Of a DNA stretch of 64,000 nt, positions 1-8,844 are shown piece by piece. The stretch is from Mesorhizobium sp. GTDB lineage: Bacteria > Pseudomonadota > Alphaproteobacteria > Rhizobiales > Rhizobiaceae. A model generated the notes under the pieces. It saw only the letters and a program-made list of their open reading frames with translations. It made no database searches and was not told the origin of the DNA. Every line of letters begins with the position of its first letter. Position 1 is the first letter of the stretch. The stretch lies in assembly GCA_004020545.1 (NCBI GenBank), contig SAQE01000011.1, positions 26,786-90,785 on the forward strand. The letters are read 5' to 3'. The translations under genes and the position numbers were made by a program.

Positions 1-2
1 GC

Positions 3-1064
3 GGACGCGACCAGCTCGGCAAGCCATACCAGGTGCGCGGCAAGTGGTACTATCCGAAGGAAGACAGGCACTACGCCAAGGTGGGTCTGGCCTCCTGGTA
101 CGGCGACGCCTTCCACGGCCGGCTGACCGCCAATGGCGAAGTCTACGACACGGCGCAACTGACGGCGGCGCATCCGACCATGCCGCTGCCGAGCTATGCC
201 CGCGTCACCAATCTCGAGACCGGCAGTTCGGTCATCGTGCGCGTCAACGACCGCGGCCCATATCATGAGGGCCGCATCATTGATGTCTCGGAACGAGCCG
301 CGCAAATGCTCGATTATGGCAAGGTCGGCACCGCAAAGGTGAAGGTCGAGTATGTCGGCCGGGCGCCGCTCGACGGCAATGACGACCAGTATCTTGTGGC
401 CTCTTACCATCCCGGCAACAGGCGGCCTGATCCGTCCGATGGGCTGCCGACCGGCGTGATGGTCGCCATGAACGGCCCATCGCCCAGCCTGTCGGTAAGC
501 GATGCGCCTCCAGCGGCCGTGCCGTTCCCCGGCCAGTTGACCAATTCGGGGCAGGCTTTTGCCGCGCAGCCTGGTCTGTCGGCGCCGTCTGAGCAACCGG
601 CGATGTCGGCGCAGACGCCGGGCGCCAGCGATGTCGTGCTGCCGGATTTCGGGCCGATCGTGCCGGAGCGGCCGGAGTTCCGGCTGCCGCAGAATTCACC
701 CTTTGCCATGGCCTCGCTGTCCTACGCGGATGAGCGGGTCAAGCGTGCCGATGCCTTCGCCGCGCTCGACGCCAACGGCATGTCGCCGGCCGACATCCTG
801 CAATCGTGGAAGAAATCGAACCGCCAGGAACAGGCGCCGGGCTCGGACTATGTCGCCGCCGGTTCCTTCGACGACGCCACCGAAGCAAAGCGCGTAGCGG
901 CGGCCCTCGAGCCGTTCGGCAGGACCGAAATCCAGCGCACCGAGCTCGACGGCGACGACTGGTATGCGGTCAACGTCTATCCGGATGGCCATGGCAGCAT
1001 CGACGATGTGCTGCAGGCGGCCTGGTCGCACGGCGCGCCGGACGCATTGGTTGTGCGAAACTGA
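3..1064 (+). CDS. rlpA: RlpA-family septal ring lytic transglycosylase (5' partial)
   Basis: The reading frame is open from the first bases of the window, so the N-terminus (signal peptide or lipobox) lies outside; a GTG at 33 is internal. The visible start GKPYQVRGKWYYP and the following GLASWYGDAFHGRLTANGE segment are characteristic of the double-psi beta-barrel of RlpA, with the conserved VNDRGPY stretch. The middle (about residues 130-250) is Pro/Ala-rich and low in complexity. The last ~80 residues look like a SPOR peptidoglycan-binding domain. RlpA proteins cleave glycan strands lacking stem peptides at division sites. It precedes a carboxypeptidase-like gene, which fits a cell-wall pair. 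The family is clear; enzymatic activity is inferred. Confidence 0.9.
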   Translation, partial: GRDQLGKPYQVRGKWYYPKEDRHYAKVGLASWYGDAFHGRLTANGEVYDTAQLTAAHPTMPLPSYARVTNLETGSSVIVRVNDRGPYHEGRIIDVSERAAQMLDYGKVGTAKVKVEYVGRAPLDGNDDQYLVASYHPGNRRPDPSDGLPTGVMVAMNGPSPSLSVSDAPPAAVPFPGQLTNSGQAFAAQPGLSAPSEQPAMSAQTPGASDVVLPDFGPIVPERPEFRLPQNSPFAMASLSYADERVKRADAFAALDANGMSPADILQSWKKSNRQEQAPGSDYVAAGSFDDATEAKRVAAALEPFGRTEIQRTELDGDDWYAVNVYPDGHGSIDDVLQAAWSHGAPDALVVRN

Positions 1065-1135
1065 TCAATTTCGCGCGCGCCGTTGATACGGCCGAAAAAA
1101 CCCTGATAGCTTGGCCCCGCTGGGGTATTCTTTGC

Positions 1136-1180
1136 GCAATTCCGGACGGAAAAACCGCTCGGCGCTTTTCCTGGAATTGC
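1136..1180. repeat. Dispersed palindromic element, copy 1
   Basis: GCAATTCC (1136-1143) is mirrored by GGAATTGC (1173-1180), with inner GGAAAA and TTTTCC arms, giving a long imperfect hairpin. A very similar element lies at 57252-57295. Such palindromes are scattered in many copies in Mesorhizobium genomes, from memory. This copy ends 19 bp before the start codon of the next gene, so it would sit in that gene's 5' leader. Confidence 0.75.
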
Positions 1181-1199
1181 TCTGATTGGGTCGACATTC

Positions 1200-2378
1200 A
1201 TGCAGTTCCGCGTCTTTCAGCCTTTCGCCGGACTTGTGGGATTGGCGCTGATGCTGTTTTGCGCGGTGCCGGCGAGCGCGCAGCTTTTCGAAACCAAGGC
1301 GAGCCAGGCCTTCATGATCGATGCCGATACCGGCACGGTGCTTTTCTCCAAGGATGCCGACAAGCCGATCCCGCCGGCTTCCATGGCCAAACTGATGACG
1401 ATGGAGGTGGTCTTCAACGCTCTCAAGGCGAAGCGGATGACGCTCAACGACACTTTCGTCGTCAGCGAAAACGCCTGGCGCACCGGCGGCGCGCCGTCGG
1501 GAACCTCGACCATGTTCGCCAAGCTCAAATCGGCGGTCCGAGTCGAGGATTTGATTCAGGGCGTGACCGTGCAGGCCGCCAATGACGGCTGCATCGTGCT
1601 TGCCGAAGGCATGGCGGGCTCGGAGGCGAATTTCGCCGCGCAGATGACCGAGCGGGCCCGCGAGCTCGGCCTCTCGAAATCGACCTTCGTCAATTCGACC
1701 GGCCTGCCGGCGGACGGCCAGCAGACGACGGTGCGGGAACTGACGATGCTGGCGCTGCATATCTGGCGCGACTATCCGGAGTTCTTCCACTATTACGGCC
1801 AGCCGGATTTCACCTGGAACAAGATCGCCCAGCGGAACCGCAATCCGCTTTTGGCCATGGGCATCGATGCCGATGGCTTCGTGGCCGGCGCGAGCGAGTC
1901 AGCCGGCTTCGGCATTGTCGGCACGGTCAGCCACAGCGGCATCCGCGTGATCGCGGCGCTGAGTGGGCTGGCGAACGATCGCGAGCGTTCCGAAGAGGCG
2001 CGCAAGCTGCTCGATTGGGGTTCGCGCTCCTTTCAGAAGACCGAAATCTTCGCCAAGGACGAGGTGGTCGGAGAAGCGCAGGTTTTCGGCGGTGCCCGAT
2101 CCGGCGTGGCCTTGAAAGCCAAGGGCCCGGTGGACATCTTTCTGCCGATAGCCAACCGCGACAAACTGACCGCCAAGATCGTCTATGACGGTCCGGTGGC
2201 GGCGCCGGTGGAGGAGGGGCAACCGGTCGGGGAATTGCGCGTTTGGATAGGCGACACGCTCAGCCAGCGGACGCCGCTTTTCGCCGCCGAGAAGGTCGAG
2301 GTCGGCACGCTGCCGCAGCGTGCGCTCGACGCCGCCAAGGAACTCGCTGTCGGCTGGCTGCGTCAGAAACATTTGTGA
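1200..2378 (+). CDS. D-alanyl-D-alanine carboxypeptidase family protein (DacF/PBP5-like), active-site motifs degenerate
   Basis: A 392-residue protein with a signal peptide (residues 1-27, ending ASA-Q), a PBP5-like transpeptidase fold and a C-terminal PBP5-type beta-sandwich. Family members trim the terminal D-Ala of peptidoglycan stem peptides in the periplasm. The SxxK motif is present (S61-M-A-K64). The position of the SxN motif reads A126-A-N128. The KTG motif, which aligns in the context DG-KTG-xxxxAGY, reads V228-A-G230. The later HSG at about 245-247 is not at the KTG position. Acyl-enzyme chemistry is therefore doubtful, and a structural or penicillin-binding role is possible. No clear Shine-Dalgarno precedes the ATG; a palindromic repeat lies directly upstream. 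Confidence 0.85.
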   Translation: MQFRVFQPFAGLVGLALMLFCAVPASAQLFETKASQAFMIDADTGTVLFSKDADKPIPPASMAKLMTMEVVFNALKAKRMTLNDTFVVSENAWRTGGAPSGTSTMFAKLKSAVRVEDLIQGVTVQAANDGCIVLAEGMAGSEANFAAQMTERARELGLSKSTFVNSTGLPADGQQTTVRELTMLALHIWRDYPEFFHYYGQPDFTWNKIAQRNRNPLLAMGIDADGFVAGASESAGFGIVGTVSHSGIRVIAALSGLANDRERSEEARKLLDWGSRSFQKTEIFAKDEVVGEAQVFGGARSGVALKAKGPVDIFLPIANRDKLTAKIVYDGPVAAPVEEGQPVGELRVWIGDTLSQRTPLFAAEKVEVGTLPQRALDAAKELAVGWLRQKHL

Positions 2379-2453
2379 TCGGGCAGGCTCGTGGACCTTT
2401 TGCCGGACGGGAGCTATGACAGCGGCCAGCGCGAGCAAAGGCATTCTCAGTTG

Positions 2454-3125
2454 ATGAGCGGATTTTTCATCACCTTCGAAGGCGGCGAAGGAGCAGGCAA
2501 GTCGACGCAGATCGAGCGGCTGGCGCGGCGCATGCGCGCCAAGAAGTACGAAGTGCTGGTCACGCGCGAGCCGGGCGGCTCGCCGGGCGCCGAAGCGGTG
2601 AGACATGTGCTTTTGTCGGGTGCCGCCGAGCCCTTTGGCCCGAAGATGGAGGCGATCCTGTTCGCCGCCGCGCGCTCCGACCATGTCGAGCAGGTGATCC
2701 GGCCAGCGATCGAACGCGGATCGATCGTGCTCTGCGACCGCTTCATCGATTCCTCTCGCGTCTACCAAGGCGTCACCGGCGGGCTCGATCCGGATTTCAT
2801 GGAGGCGCTGGAAGCCGTCGCCATCAACGGCTTGGTTCCCGACATGACGCTGATCTTCGATATCGACCCGGCCGAAGGCCTGAAGCGCGCGACGGCCCGC
2901 CGCGGCGTGGGGGACAGCGCAGACCGTTTCGAGAAGGAAACTTTAGCCATCCACCAGCGCCGGCGCGAGGCTTTCCTGGCGATCGCCGAGGCGGAGCCGG
3001 ATCGCTGCATTGTTATCGATGCGGCGGCCGATCCCGAAACGGTGGAGAACGTCGTCACCGCGGCCGTGTTCGCGGTGCTGGAAAAGCGGATGCGGGTGCA
3101 AAGCAAGCAGGCGGCGCCGGCATGA
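2454..3125 (+). CDS. tmk: Thymidylate kinase
   Basis: A 223-residue kinase that phosphorylates dTMP to dTDP. The P-loop GGEGAGKST is near the N-terminus, followed by the TREPGG segment that binds dTMP and the DRF(I)DSSRVYQG motif. An open frame extends 63 bp further upstream from a GTG, but the residues there are not family-like. The ATG at 2454 gives the usual start [13 protein letters not shown]. The stop overlaps the next start (ATGA at 3122-3125), so it is probably translationally coupled with holB. tmk-holB is a common bacterial arrangement. Confidence 0.96.
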   Translation: MSGFFITFEGGEGAGKSTQIERLARRMRAKKYEVLVTREPGGSPGAEAVRHVLLSGAAEPFGPKMEAILFAAARSDHVEQVIRPAIERGSIVLCDRFIDSSRVYQGVTGGLDPDFMEALEAVAINGLVPDMTLIFDIDPAEGLKRATARRGVGDSADRFEKETLAIHQRRREAFLAIAEAEPDRCIVIDAAADPETVENVVTAAVFAVLEKRMRVQSKQAAPA

Positions 3126-4177
3126 TCTTCGAACGCATCGCTCCCGAACAGCACGACACGCTGGACGGTGTTCCCGAGCCGTCGGAGACGCCGCGGCTCA
3201 TCGGCCATGCGCAGGCGGCGGGCATGCTTGCCGCCGCCTACCGCGCCGGCAAGCTGCCGCACGCGCTGATCCTGACCGGGCCGCTCGGTATCGGCAAGGC
3301 GACGCTCGCCTTCCATCTGGCGCACCATCTTCTCAAATATCCGAACTTCACGGCCGCGCCCGACACGCTCGCCGTTCCCGACCCGGCATCGTCGCTGTTT
3401 CGCCAGATCGCCACCGGGGCGCATCCTTCGGTGCTGCATCTCACGCGTCCGGCCAACGACAAGACCAAGAGCTTCAAGACGGTGCTCACCGTCGACGAGA
3501 TCCGCAAGGTCAGCCGTTTCCTGTCGATGACCTCGCATGACGGCAGCTACCGGATCGTCATCGTCGATCCGGCGGATGACATGAACACCAATGCCGCCAA
3601 TGCCTTGCTCAAGAATCTCGAGGAGCCGCCGGCGCGCACCCTGTTCATCCTGATCGTGCACGCGCCGGGGAGCCTTTTGCCGACGATCCGCTCGCGCTGC
3701 CAGATGGTGCGGCTGACGCCGCTCGCTGCGGACGAACTGATGGCGGTGCTGGAAGGCATCGAGCCGCCGCCGCCCGACGATCCAGCGGCGCGCGCGGCGC
3801 TGGCGGAGCGGGCAGGGGGGAGCGCCCGCAACGCGATCCTGCTTACCCAATATGGCGGGCTGGAGATCGCCGGCGCGCTCGATGCGTTGGCGGCGGCGCC
3901 GAAGTCCGACATTGCCGCCGCCCATCGCCTCGCCGAGGCGGTCGCCGGCCGCGACCAGGCGATCCAATTCGATATCTTCAATCGGCGAGCGCTCGATCTC
4001 TTGTCGGCGGCGGCCAGCAAAGCAGCTTTAGCCGGCGATCTCGCCAGGGCCAAAACGCTGTCCGAGGCTTGGCATGAGGCGCTGAACACGATATCTGAGG
4101 CCGAGACCTACAATCTCGACAAGAAGCAGCACGCCCTGACCATGATCGATCGCCTGAATTCTGTGATGCGAATGTGA
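3122..4177 (+). CDS. holB: DNA polymerase III subunit delta'
   Basis: A 351-residue AAA+ clamp-loader subunit. It shows the typical opening in which the target region is followed by [15 protein letters not shown] (a Walker A-like loop whose last Ser/Thr is Ala). It also has an [20 protein letters not shown] segment (Walker B/sensor region) and an SRCQ arginine-finger/sensor motif. I see no four-cysteine zinc module. Delta' is the stator of the DnaX clamp loader that loads the beta clamp. It overlaps tmk by 4 bp. A 126-bp gap with a strong hairpin separates it from metG. Confidence 0.94.
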   Translation: MIFERIAPEQHDTLDGVPEPSETPRLIGHAQAAGMLAAAYRAGKLPHALILTGPLGIGKATLAFHLAHHLLKYPNFTAAPDTLAVPDPASSLFRQIATGAHPSVLHLTRPANDKTKSFKTVLTVDEIRKVSRFLSMTSHDGSYRIVIVDPADDMNTNAANALLKNLEEPPARTLFILIVHAPGSLLPTIRSRCQMVRLTPLAADELMAVLEGIEPPPPDDPAARAALAERAGGSARNAILLTQYGGLEIAGALDALAAAPKSDIAAAHRLAEAVAGRDQAIQFDIFNRRALDLLSAAASKAALAGDLARAKTLSEAWHEALNTISEAETYNLDKKQHALTMIDRLNSVMRM

Positions 4178-4188
4178 CGGCTTTTTTG

Positions 4189-4223
4189 ATGCATGCCGTT
4201 GCCCACTTTTGGGCGGCATGCAT
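4189..4223. other. Perfect-arm stem-loop between holB and metG
   Basis: ATGCATGCCG (4189-4198) pairs perfectly with CGGCATGCAT (4214-4223). CCCA/TGGG form an inner stem around a CTTT loop. The T-run lies before the hairpin on the + strand, so it is not a normal intrinsic terminator on either strand. A second short stem, ATGGC/GCCAT, lies at 4234-4247. Both would fall in the metG leader if metG has its own promoter. Confidence 0.6.
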
Positions 4224-4303
4224 TGGCCTCGGGATGGCAATCGCCATGCCGATAGGATATCCACCGCCACAACTCACATTCAGACATTCATGACGGTTCA
4301 TTC

Positions 4304-5854
4304 ATGTCACGCGACACATTCTACATCACGACCGCGATCTCCTACCCGAACGGCAAGCCGCATATCGGCCATGCCTACGAACTGATCGCTACCGACGCGC
4401 TTGCCCGCTTCCAGCGGCTCGACGGCAAGGAAGTCTACTTCCTGACCGGTACCGACGAGCACGGCATCAAGATGCTGCAGACGGCGCGGAAGGAAGGTAT
4501 TGCGCCGCGCGAGCTCGCCGACCGCAACGCTGCCGAGTTCAAACGCATGGCGAGCGCGCTCAACGCCTCCAACGACGATTTCATCCGCACCACCGAGGAG
4601 CGGCACTATGCGTCTTCGCAGGCGATCTGGAAGGCGATGGCCGCCAATGGCGATATCTACAAGGGCGGCTATGCCGGCTGGTATTCGGTGCGCGACGAAG
4701 CCTATTACGGCGAGGAAGAAACCGAGGTCCGTGCCGACGATATCCGCTACGGGCCGCAAGGTACGCCCGTCGAATGGGTCGAGGAGGAGAGCTATTTCTT
4801 CCGGCTTTCGGCCTATCAGGACAAACTGATGGCGCTCTACGAAAGCCAACCCGATTTCATCGGTCCGGCCGAGCGCCGCAACGAGGTCATGCGCTTCGTC
4901 AAATCGGGTCTGAAGGACCTTTCGATCTCGCGCACCACTTTCGACTGGGGCGTGCCGGTGCCCGGCGACGAGAAGCATGTGATGTATGTGTGGGTCGACG
5001 CCCTAACCAATTACATCACAGGCGTCGGCTATCCGGATGAAAAAGCTGAGAAATGGCGTTTCTGGCCAGCGGATGCGCACATCATCGGCAAGGACATCGT
5101 GCGCTTCCACGCCATCTATTGGCCGGCCTTCCTGATGTCGGCGGGGATTCCGCTGCCGAAGCGCGTCTTCGGCCATGGCTTCCTGTTCAACCGCGGCGAG
5201 AAGATGTCGAAGTCGGTCGGCAACGTCATCGACCCGTTCACCATGGTCGAGCATTACGGCGTCGACCAGGTGCGCTATTTCTTCCTGCGCGAGGTGCCGT
5301 TCGGCCAGGACGGCAACTACAGCCACGAAGCGATCGTCAACCGCACCAACGCCGATCTCGCCAATGGCCTCGGCAATCTGGCGCAACGCTCGCTGTCGAT
5401 GATCGCCAAGAACTGCGGAGGCGCGGTGCCGAAGCGCGGCGAACTGGCCGAAGCCGACCGGGCAATCCTCGACCAGGCGGTGGAGGCGCTTGGGGTCGCG
5501 CGCAAGGCGATGGCGGAGCAGGGCATCCATCTGGCGCTGGCGGCGATCTTCAGCGTGGTGGCCGAAGCCGATCGCTACTTCGCCTCCCAGGAGCCCTGGG
5601 CGCTGCGGAAAACCGACCCCGAACGCATGGAGACGGTGCTGTGGACGACCGCCGAGGTCGTCCGGCGGGTGACGGTGCTTTGCCAGCCCTTCATTCCGGC
5701 GTCTGCCGCGAAGCTGCTCGACCTGCTGGCCGTGCCGGCGGACAAGCGCAATTTCGAGCACGTCCACGCCGACCATGCGCTCGTGCCCGGCACGGCCCTG
5801 CCGGCACCCGAGGGCGTATTTCCGCGTTATGTCGAGCAGGACACCAAAGCCTGA
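4304..5854 (+). CDS. metG: Methionyl-tRNA synthetase
   Basis: A 516-residue class I aminoacyl-tRNA synthetase that charges tRNA-Met. The HIGH-type signature is in [12 protein letters not shown] near the N-terminus and the KMSKS loop is intact ([14 protein letters not shown]). The connective peptide ([18 protein letters not shown]) has no zinc-binding cysteines, as in the single-knuckle or zinc-free forms. There is no C-terminal tRNA-binding (EMAPII-like) extension, which suits the ~516-residue length. The stop overlaps the tatD start by one base (TGATG), implying coupled translation. Confidence 0.97.
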   Translation: MSRDTFYITTAISYPNGKPHIGHAYELIATDALARFQRLDGKEVYFLTGTDEHGIKMLQTARKEGIAPRELADRNAAEFKRMASALNASNDDFIRTTEERHYASSQAIWKAMAANGDIYKGGYAGWYSVRDEAYYGEEETEVRADDIRYGPQGTPVEWVEEESYFFRLSAYQDKLMALYESQPDFIGPAERRNEVMRFVKSGLKDLSISRTTFDWGVPVPGDEKHVMYVWVDALTNYITGVGYPDEKAEKWRFWPADAHIIGKDIVRFHAIYWPAFLMSAGIPLPKRVFGHGFLFNRGEKMSKSVGNVIDPFTMVEHYGVDQVRYFFLREVPFGQDGNYSHEAIVNRTNADLANGLGNLAQRSLSMIAKNCGGAVPKRGELAEADRAILDQAVEALGVARKAMAEQGIHLALAAIFSVVAEADRYFASQEPWALRKTDPERMETVLWTTAEVVRRVTVLCQPFIPASAAKLLDLLAVPADKRNFEHVHADHALVPGTALPAPEGVFPRYVEQDTKA

Positions 5855-6648
5855 TGCTCGTCGACAGCCACTGCCACCTCGACTTTCCGGACTTCGCCGA
5901 GGAGCGGGGGACAATAGTCGCCCGCGCCCTGGCGGCCGGCGTCGGCCGCATGGTGACGATCTCGACGCGCGTGAAGCGCTTTCAGCAAATCGTTGAAATC
6001 GCTGAAGCTTTCAACGAGGTCTATTGCTCGGTCGGCACTCATCCTCACCAAGCGGCGGAAGAGCTCGACGTAACCGACGACGAGCTGGTGCGGCTTTCCA
6101 GCCACCCCAAGGTGGTGGCGATCGGCGAAGCCGGCCTAGACTATTTCTATGACCACGCGCCGCGTGAGGCGCAGGCGCAAGGGTTCCGCACACACATCGC
6201 CGCCGCGCGCCGGACCGGGCTGCCGCTGGTCATCCATTCGCGCGATGCCGACGACGACATGGCGGCGATCCTCGAGGACGAGACAGGGAAGGGCGCCTTC
6301 CCCTTCATTCTGCATTGTTTTTCGTCCGGGCGCAGGCTGGCCGAAGTCGGCGTTGCGCTGGGCGGTTATGTCTCTTTCTCGGGCATCCTGACCTTCAAGA
6401 ACTCGACCGAGCTGCGCGCCATCGCCGCCGACGTGCCGCACGACCGTCTATTGGTCGAAACAGACGCGCCTTACCTTGCGCCTGTCCCGCATCGCGGCAA
6501 GCGCAACGAGCCCGCCTTTGTCACGAACACGGCAAAGGTGCTCGCCGAAACCATCGGCGTCAGCGAGGCTGAGGTCGCTGACATCACCACGGAAAATGTC
6601 TTCCGGCTGTTCACCAAGATGCCGCGCCCGGACATGGCGGGCACCTGA
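5854..6648 (+). CDS. tatD: TatD family metal-dependent hydrolase
   Basis: A 264-residue TIM-barrel hydrolase. The metal ligands are visible as DSHCHLD at the N-terminus, GEAGLDYFYD mid-protein (Glu ligand), the IHSRDAD and LHCFSSG segments, and ETDAPYLAP near the C-terminus. TatD proteins are 3'-5' exonucleases or D-aminoacyl-type hydrolases, and the exact substrate here is not determined. It starts one base inside the metG stop and ends 3 bp before the next gene. The metG-tatD-metallohydrolase order is widespread in bacteria. Confidence 0.93.
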   Translation: MLVDSHCHLDFPDFAEERGTIVARALAAGVGRMVTISTRVKRFQQIVEIAEAFNEVYCSVGTHPHQAAEELDVTDDELVRLSSHPKVVAIGEAGLDYFYDHAPREAQAQGFRTHIAAARRTGLPLVIHSRDADDDMAAILEDETGKGAFPFILHCFSSGRRLAEVGVALGGYVSFSGILTFKNSTELRAIAADVPHDRLLVETDAPYLAPVPHRGKRNEPAFVTNTAKVLAETIGVSEAEVADITTENVFRLFTKMPRPDMAGT

Positions 6649-6651
6649 GAG

Positions 6652-7473
6652 ATGAGCGACCGGCTGCGCCTCACAATTCTCGGCTGCGGCTCGTCGCCCG
6701 GCACGCCGCGCATCACCGGCGACTGGGGCAATTGCGATCCGACCAATCCAAGGAACCGCCGTATGCGCGCGGCGGCCCTTGTCGAGCGGATTGCCGCCGG
6801 TGGCGGCCGCACCACGGTCGTCATCGACACCGGTCCGGACTTCCGCGAGCAGATGTTGCTTGCCTCGGTCAAACGCATCGATGCGGTCGTCTATACGCAT
6901 CCGCATGCCGATCATATCCACGGCATCGACGACCTGCGCGGCTATGTGCATGAGCAGCGGCACCGTATCGATATCCATGCCGACGACCCGACGATGGGGC
7001 GGCTGCGCCAGGCGTTCGACTATTGCTTCGACACGCCGCCCGGCAGTTCCTATCCGCCGATCGTCAAGCCGCATCTCATCAACCACGCCAGGCCGGTGGT
7101 AATCGAAGGCGAGGGGGGTCCCCTCACCCTTGAACCGCTGCCGCAGATCCACGGCGATATCATCTCGTTGGGCTTCCGCATCGGCGGCCTCGCCTATTGC
7201 CCTGATATCAGCGACTTCCCGGCCGCCACGGCAGAGCGGCTGCGGGACCTCGACATGCTGGTCATCGACGCGCTGCAGTACAACACCCATCCCAGCCATC
7301 TGTCGCTCGGCCAGGCGCTGGGCTGGATCGAGAAGCTGGCGCCGAAAAACGCCGTGCTGACGCATATGCACGTACCGCTCGACTACGCCGTGGTGATGGC
7401 CGAGACGCCGGCCCACGTGGTGCCGGCCCATGACGGCATGGTGATCGAAACTCCTTATGAGTCCGCGTCATAG
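6652..7473 (+). CDS. MBL-fold metallohydrolase (PhnP-like)
   Basis: A 273-residue metallo-beta-lactamase-fold protein. The signature THPHADHIHGIDD supplies the HxHxDH zinc ligands. The N-terminus ILGCGSSPGTPRI and the later DALQYNTHPSHLSL and LTHMHVPLDY segments resemble the PhnP group of cyclic-phosphate phosphodiesterases. It is third in the metG-tatD operon, with a 3-bp gap. The true substrate is unknown. It is followed by a hairpin that could end the operon. Confidence 0.85.
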   Translation: MSDRLRLTILGCGSSPGTPRITGDWGNCDPTNPRNRRMRAAALVERIAAGGGRTTVVIDTGPDFREQMLLASVKRIDAVVYTHPHADHIHGIDDLRGYVHEQRHRIDIHADDPTMGRLRQAFDYCFDTPPGSSYPPIVKPHLINHARPVVIEGEGGPLTLEPLPQIHGDIISLGFRIGGLAYCPDISDFPAATAERLRDLDMLVIDALQYNTHPSHLSLGQALGWIEKLAPKNAVLTHMHVPLDYAVVMAETPAHVVPAHDGMVIETPYESAS

Positions 7474-7499
7474 AGACGCTTGTTCATGCGGCTGACAGC

Positions 7500-7534
7500 C
7501 GATCGGGCACCAAGCCCGGCGCCCGATCGTCTTC
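7500..7534 (+). terminator. Probable transcription terminator after the metG-tatD operon
   Basis: CGATCGGGC (7500-7508) pairs with GCCCGATCG (7521-7529) around a 12-base loop, followed only by TCTTC. The stem is strong but the U-tract is weak, so it could be factor-assisted. Confidence 0.5.
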
Positions 7535-7663
7535 AAGCATTCTTCGACAGTCAGCGACCGAGAATGTAGCAATTCCCAAGCCTACGCTGCGCCTGTCAGT
7601 TCCATAATCTATCTTATGCGACTTTTTGGTGGAGCGGCGGCATATGCTTTATCGTCAGCCCCT

Positions 7664-8824
7664 TCAGCCTGCATCGCCCGGGATCGGGCTGGCGGATTGG
7701 AACGTGATCCCGTTCGGTCCCTTGCCGACGGCATAGGACTTCAGGACCGCCTGGTCCTTGACCGAGATCAGCGACACGGTGCCGTCGACGATGTTGGTCA
7801 CGAAGACGAAAGCGCCGTCGTTGCTGACGGTGACGCCATGCGCTCCGGCGCCGGTGTGGATCGTCTTGACGACCTTGCCGCTCGCGACGTCGATGACGGA
7901 GACCGTGTCGTTCGGCTTGGCCTCGGTGCCCTGGTTGGCGACATAGACCAGGCGTCCGTCCGGCGCAGCGTACACCTGGATGGGCACCCTCCCGACGTCT
8001 ATGCGCCCGACCACCTTGCGGGTAGCCGTATCGATCACCGCCACCTTGTTCTCGTCCCTGAGCGAGACATAGACACGGCTGCCATCCGGCGTGAAGCCGA
8101 CCTGCACGGGAGCCTCGCCGACCTTGATCCGCGCAACTTCCTGGAGCTTGGCTGCGTCTATGGCTGATACGGTGCCGTCCTTGACATTGGCGACGTAGAT
8201 GAACTTTCCGTCAGGGCCCATCCTGAGTCCGTGCGGGTAGTCGCCGGTGGGGACCGTCGCGATGGCTGCGCCGTTCTCGAGGTCGATCACGGAAACGATG
8301 TTGTGTTCGGAGTCCGTGACGAAGGCTCGTTTGCCATCGGGGTCAGCGATGACATGAGCCGGATGTGCGCCAGCGGGAATGGAGGCGATCGGCCCCGATG
8401 CCAGGTTGGCCGTGTCGAGAACGATGAGCTTGCCTCCGGCATCCATGTCCATTTCGCCCATGCCGCCCATCTTGCTGTGCTCAGAGCTCTGGTCGTTGCC
8501 ATCGTGATCGTGCGCGGATTGCGGGACCCCCACCGCAAGCAGTCGGCCGGTGCCCAGGACGAACTGGACGTTGTGCGGCGCGATGGCGACCGCAAAAGAG
8601 TCGACCTTTCCGGTTGAGAGATCGATCCGGCTGATGGAGCCGCCCTGCTCGTCAGCCGTGTAGACGAAGCCTGAAGCGGGCTCTGCTCCCGCGGGCTTGA
8701 CGAACAAAGCAACCGCGGCGACGGCCGCGGCTGCCATCAGGGCCAACAGCGTCATGCGTCGGGTGATGCCTGAGCGGTTTTCGACCGACAGGGCGACGGC
8801 ACCGTATCTGCGTTTATTTCTCAT
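7664..8824 (-). CDS. YVTN-type beta-propeller protein with His/Met-rich loop
   Basis: A 386-residue exported protein. An Arg-rich N-terminus and hydrophobic stretch (about 24-47, ending GAEPA) look like a signal peptide or anchor. Repeated blades follow, with the pattern P-G-x-x-x-Y-V-x-x-x-x-x-x-V-x-V-I-D of YncE/YVTN propellers. Residues 104-129 form a loop rich in His, Asp and Met (HDHDGNDQSSEHSKMGGMG) that interrupts the first blades and could bind metal. The open frame extends upstream into the neighbouring oxidase; the ATG at 8824 gives a sensible signal sequence. It is last in a three-gene operon, 20 bp after the multicopper oxidase. The propeller is probably a scaffold or binding protein; its function is unproven. 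Confidence 0.85.
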   Translation of the reverse strand: MRNKRRYGAVALSVENRSGITRRMTLLALMAAAAVAAVALFVKPAGAEPASGFVYTADEQGGSISRIDLSTGKVDSFAVAIAPHNVQFVLGTGRLLAVGVPQSAHDHDGNDQSSEHSKMGGMGEMDMDAGGKLIVLDTANLASGPIASIPAGAHPAHVIADPDGKRAFVTDSEHNIVSVIDLENGAAIATVPTGDYPHGLRMGPDGKFIYVANVKDGTVSAIDAAKLQEVARIKVGEAPVQVGFTPDGSRVYVSLRDENKVAVIDTATRKVVGRIDVGRVPIQVYAAPDGRLVYVANQGTEAKPNDTVSVIDVASGKVVKTIHTGAGAHGVTVSNDGAFVFVTNIVDGTVSLISVKDQAVLKSYAVGKGPNGITFQSASPIPGDAG

Positions 8825-8844
8825 GATCTTGTCCTCGAAATCGG

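Noticed and set aside
1925-1945. HSG in the DacF-like protein as a replacement KTG motif
   Set aside because: It lies about 17 residues after the KTG position and aligns with a loop in PBP5, so it is not the missing motif.
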